Below, piece by piece: positions 62,401 to 64,000 of a stretch of 64,000 nucleotides of DNA (positions are counted from its first letter, which is position 1; every line of letters starts with the position of its first letter). Origin of the DNA: JAGQPD01 sp020426865. GTDB taxonomy: Bacteria > Planctomycetota > Planctomycetia > Pirellulales > Pirellulaceae. The notes under the pieces are model-generated. The model saw only the letters and a list, made by a program, of their open reading frames with translations. It had not been told where the DNA came from and did not search any database. The position numbers and the translations under genes were made by a program. The stretch covers positions 620,001-684,000 of the forward strand of contig JAWKTN010000005.1 of NCBI GenBank assembly GCA_041399065.1, read 5' to 3'.

Positions 62401-63008
62401 AAATCAACATCCGCGAGGGCACGGTCTTTGTGGAGGCCGATTCGTCTGCACGCAGCTACCTGGCATTTGGAAGTGCCACCGTCAACGTGGAGCGCGGCGG
62501 GAGACTGGTGCTTGCTCCAAGTTCCTCGGGAGGTCAGGCTGGGCAGAGCCTCATCCAGCTGAACGGTGGCGTGTTGCAGGGCACAGAAGTGATTTCTTCT
62601 GGCGCCTACAACTTTCGCGGAAACGTCGAAGTCACAGAGAATTCGGAAGTTCACCTGCAGAATGCACTCAACGATCGAGCTAGGTCGGGCGATTTTGCTC
62701 TTGACGGCCGGGTACTCGTGCATGCCGGCAAATCGCTCGTACTTGTCGGCGAGCAGGGCCAGAGCTCGGGTTTTCAGGTGGCCCGTGGAATCCATCTGGA
62801 ACCGGGGGCTGTGTTGGCGGGCGTGGGAGCTGTGGGGACCGAGATCGAGATCGCAAACGGCGCGGTGATCTCGCCGGGGCTCATCACTCCCGGAAATTCA
62901 ATCGGACAGCTCAACACAAGTGGAGCAGGGACATTATTGATTGAAGAAAGCCTGCTCCTGTTTGGCTCCGGGGGACGCTATCGATGGGAAGCGCGGCTGG
63001 GCATGTGA
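59427..63008 (+). pseudogene. Autotransporter-associated beta-strand repeat protein, three frameshifts
   Basis: A signal peptide (ARCVLVLLCIWGG..SAADAQ) is followed by beta repeats of the autotransporter-associated strand type (SLTKTGVGGLTLAGNNADW, GGTVTAQSATSFGSASRG, IHLEPGAVLAGVGAVGTEIE, ISPGLITPGNSIGQLN). The coding sense jumps frame three times, always +1 and each at a homopolymer: GGGG at 60685-60688, G7 at 60832-60838, TTTT at 61301-61304. After the third jump it stays open to TGA at 63006-63008 with YRWEARLGM, where relatives continue further, so the 3' end is also missing. Starts are only 29 bp from the divergent FG-GAP gene. Confidence 0.8.
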
Positions 63009-63405
63009 GGTTCCCATGAAAGAAATCTCCGCCGCGCCTGGCGGCAACTGACAAGGGTCGCAATCATGCATGCATTCATCGCTGGGTGGACAGGAAACGT
63101 ACTCACTCAATGCACGTGTCTTGCTGCCATGGGCGAATTCGCTGCGATTCTGTCGTCATCCGATTCTATCGACAGCTGGATGTGGAGCGAATCGTGCGCG
63201 GACTAGGCCCAATACTAGCGAAGGCACAATGAAGTGCCATCTGTGGCTACCTGCGACTGTGGAAGGTGCGGACCAAGATCAGGAAAAACGAGCCGGATTT
63301 TGCTGGTCAACGGAACTTACTCATGCCGCCACTTCAGCAAAGTCGATCGAAAGTCTCGTATTCATGTCCAACTCGAACGAGCCGTAGGGATTTACATGGG
63401 CGTAG
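63009..63405. other. Scrambled stretch between two broken genes
   Basis: 397 bp without a gene I can support. It joins the truncated end of the beta-strand repeat gene to the truncated beginning of a group II intron reverse transcriptase. Short frames exist, but none has a recognisable domain. Confidence 0.5.
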
Positions 63406-63780
63406 ATGAGCGGCGGCGGCGTATCGATGCGGCAACGCTTTGTAGAACTGCGTCGGTATTTCCAGGGGTGGGTTGGTTACTTTCGCACGGTTCCGATCAA
63501 AAGCTTCTTTGGTGAACTCGACAAGTGGGTCCGCCGCCGCCTCCGGTCCTGCTACTGGCAGCAGTGGAAGAACCCGCGCACTCGGATCGCCAACCTGAAG
63601 CGTCTGGGAGTCCGAGTGAAGGAAGCCGTTACTCACGGTGTCAGCAGCAAAGGCCCCTGGGTGATGTCGTCCAGTCACGCAGTGCATCAAGCACTGTCGG
63701 TCGACTACCTCAAGGAGTCAGGATTGACGAGTCTATTGGAAATCTGGCACAAGCTTGCTGCCAAGAAGCGAACCGCCTAG
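63406..63780 (+). pseudogene. ltrA: Group II intron reverse transcriptase/maturase, C-terminal fragment
   Basis: The last 125 codons of an intron-encoded protein: VSMRQRFVELRRYFQGWVGYFRTVPI, LDKWVRRRLRSCYWQQWKNPRTRIANLKRLGV, then GPWVMSSSHAVHQALS..YL and LLEIWHKLAAKKRTA. This is the maturase (GIIM) domain plus the C-terminal tail. The whole reverse transcriptase domain with YADD is missing, so the protein cannot support mobility. It is followed directly by the intron's domains V and VI. Confidence 0.85.
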
Positions 63781-63841
63781 TGCGGACCCGCATGCTAGGT
63801 AGTGTGGGAGGGGCCCCGGGAAACCGGGCCCCTATCCCGAT
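63768..63841 (+). ncRNA. Group II intron domains V and VI (3' end)
   Basis: GCGAACCGCCTAGTGCGG and CCGCATGCTAGGTAGTGTG form the domain V hairpin (CTAG/CTAG and TGCGG/GCATG pairs), followed by the domain VI hairpin GGGAGGGGCCC..GGGCCCCTATCCC and the typical 3' end CCGAT at about 63841. The intron's 5' domains are not in the window. Confidence 0.75.
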
Positions 63842-64000
63842 CTTTGTTCGGTGAGTTGGTTCAAGCGGTTTTCCGTGCCGTTTTTCTGAGTGGCGCTGCA
63901 CCTATCTGTTAGTCGCCGACGAAACGGATACCACAGCAGTCCAATGTAGCTTTGTTGAACCGGTTCTTCTATACCGAAGCTACTCGGCTCGTGGTCTGGA
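63842..64000. other. Right edge, nothing recognised
   Basis: 159 bp after the intron end; no gene, repeat or motif that I can support. Confidence 0.5.

Overview
The window looks like chromosomal DNA of a planctomycete, most likely a Pirellulaceae (Rhodopirellula-like) bacterium. This is inferred from family content, not from a marker gene. The pointers are large secreted proteins opening with the LE-x-R-x-LL-type N-terminal motif of planctomycete surface proteins, a BBP7-type outer-membrane protein, a DUF1800/DUF1501 pair, BlaI/M56 regulators fused to carboxypeptidase-regulatory-like repeats, a formylglycine sulfatase, and small membrane proteins starting NPY/NPYAPP. There are no rRNA genes and no convincing standard tRNA gene.

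Layout. 0-6.3 kb: the start of an ELWxSDGT-repeat surface protein, a decayed nucleotidyltransferase-like gene, an array of five 110-112-bp repeats, then minus-strand metabolic genes (acyl-CoA ligase plus alpha/beta hydrolase, a GH16 glycosidase, a DRE-TIM aldolase). 6.5-11.7 kb: operon 1, BlaI repressor / carboxypeptidase-regulatory-like protein / M56 sensor, closed by a strong terminator. 11.8-31.1 kb: a surface-protein region on the minus strand, with a 5,372-residue protein (DUF4347, DUF11-like and SdrD-B-like repeats), BBP7 directly behind it, and a repetitive 412-residue protein. 31.5-40.3 kb: operon 2, BlaI / 1,881-residue M56 sensor / DUF1800 / DUF1501, with two BlaI-like operators on its promoter.

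40.3-48.7 kb is an accessory island. It has a broken integron integrase on the minus strand, then a plus-strand array of small genes separated by five attC-like sites. Cargo includes a PIN toxin pair, HicAB, membrane proteins, a tRNA-like hairpin set and a cluster of GC-rich hairpins. It is followed by an intact IS1634-family element sitting inside the antitoxin gene of a RelE/ParE module, with a 6-bp target duplication; the toxin behind it carries a premature TGA.

48.9-64 kb: a secreted sulfatase, an operon of DUF2760 and two Hsp70-family proteins, two divergent surface-protein genes (FG-GAP/dockerin and autotransporter-strand repeats) broken by five +1 frameshifts, and the 3' end of a group II intron.

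How the parts fit. The two BlaI/M56 operons look like stimulus-controlled regulons: a membrane metallopeptidase sensor would inactivate the BlaI repressor, and operon 2 links this to a DUF1800/DUF1501 pair. GH16, the sulfatase and the large surface proteins suggest growth on sulfated marine polysaccharides. The island records integron capture, IS insertion and gene decay.
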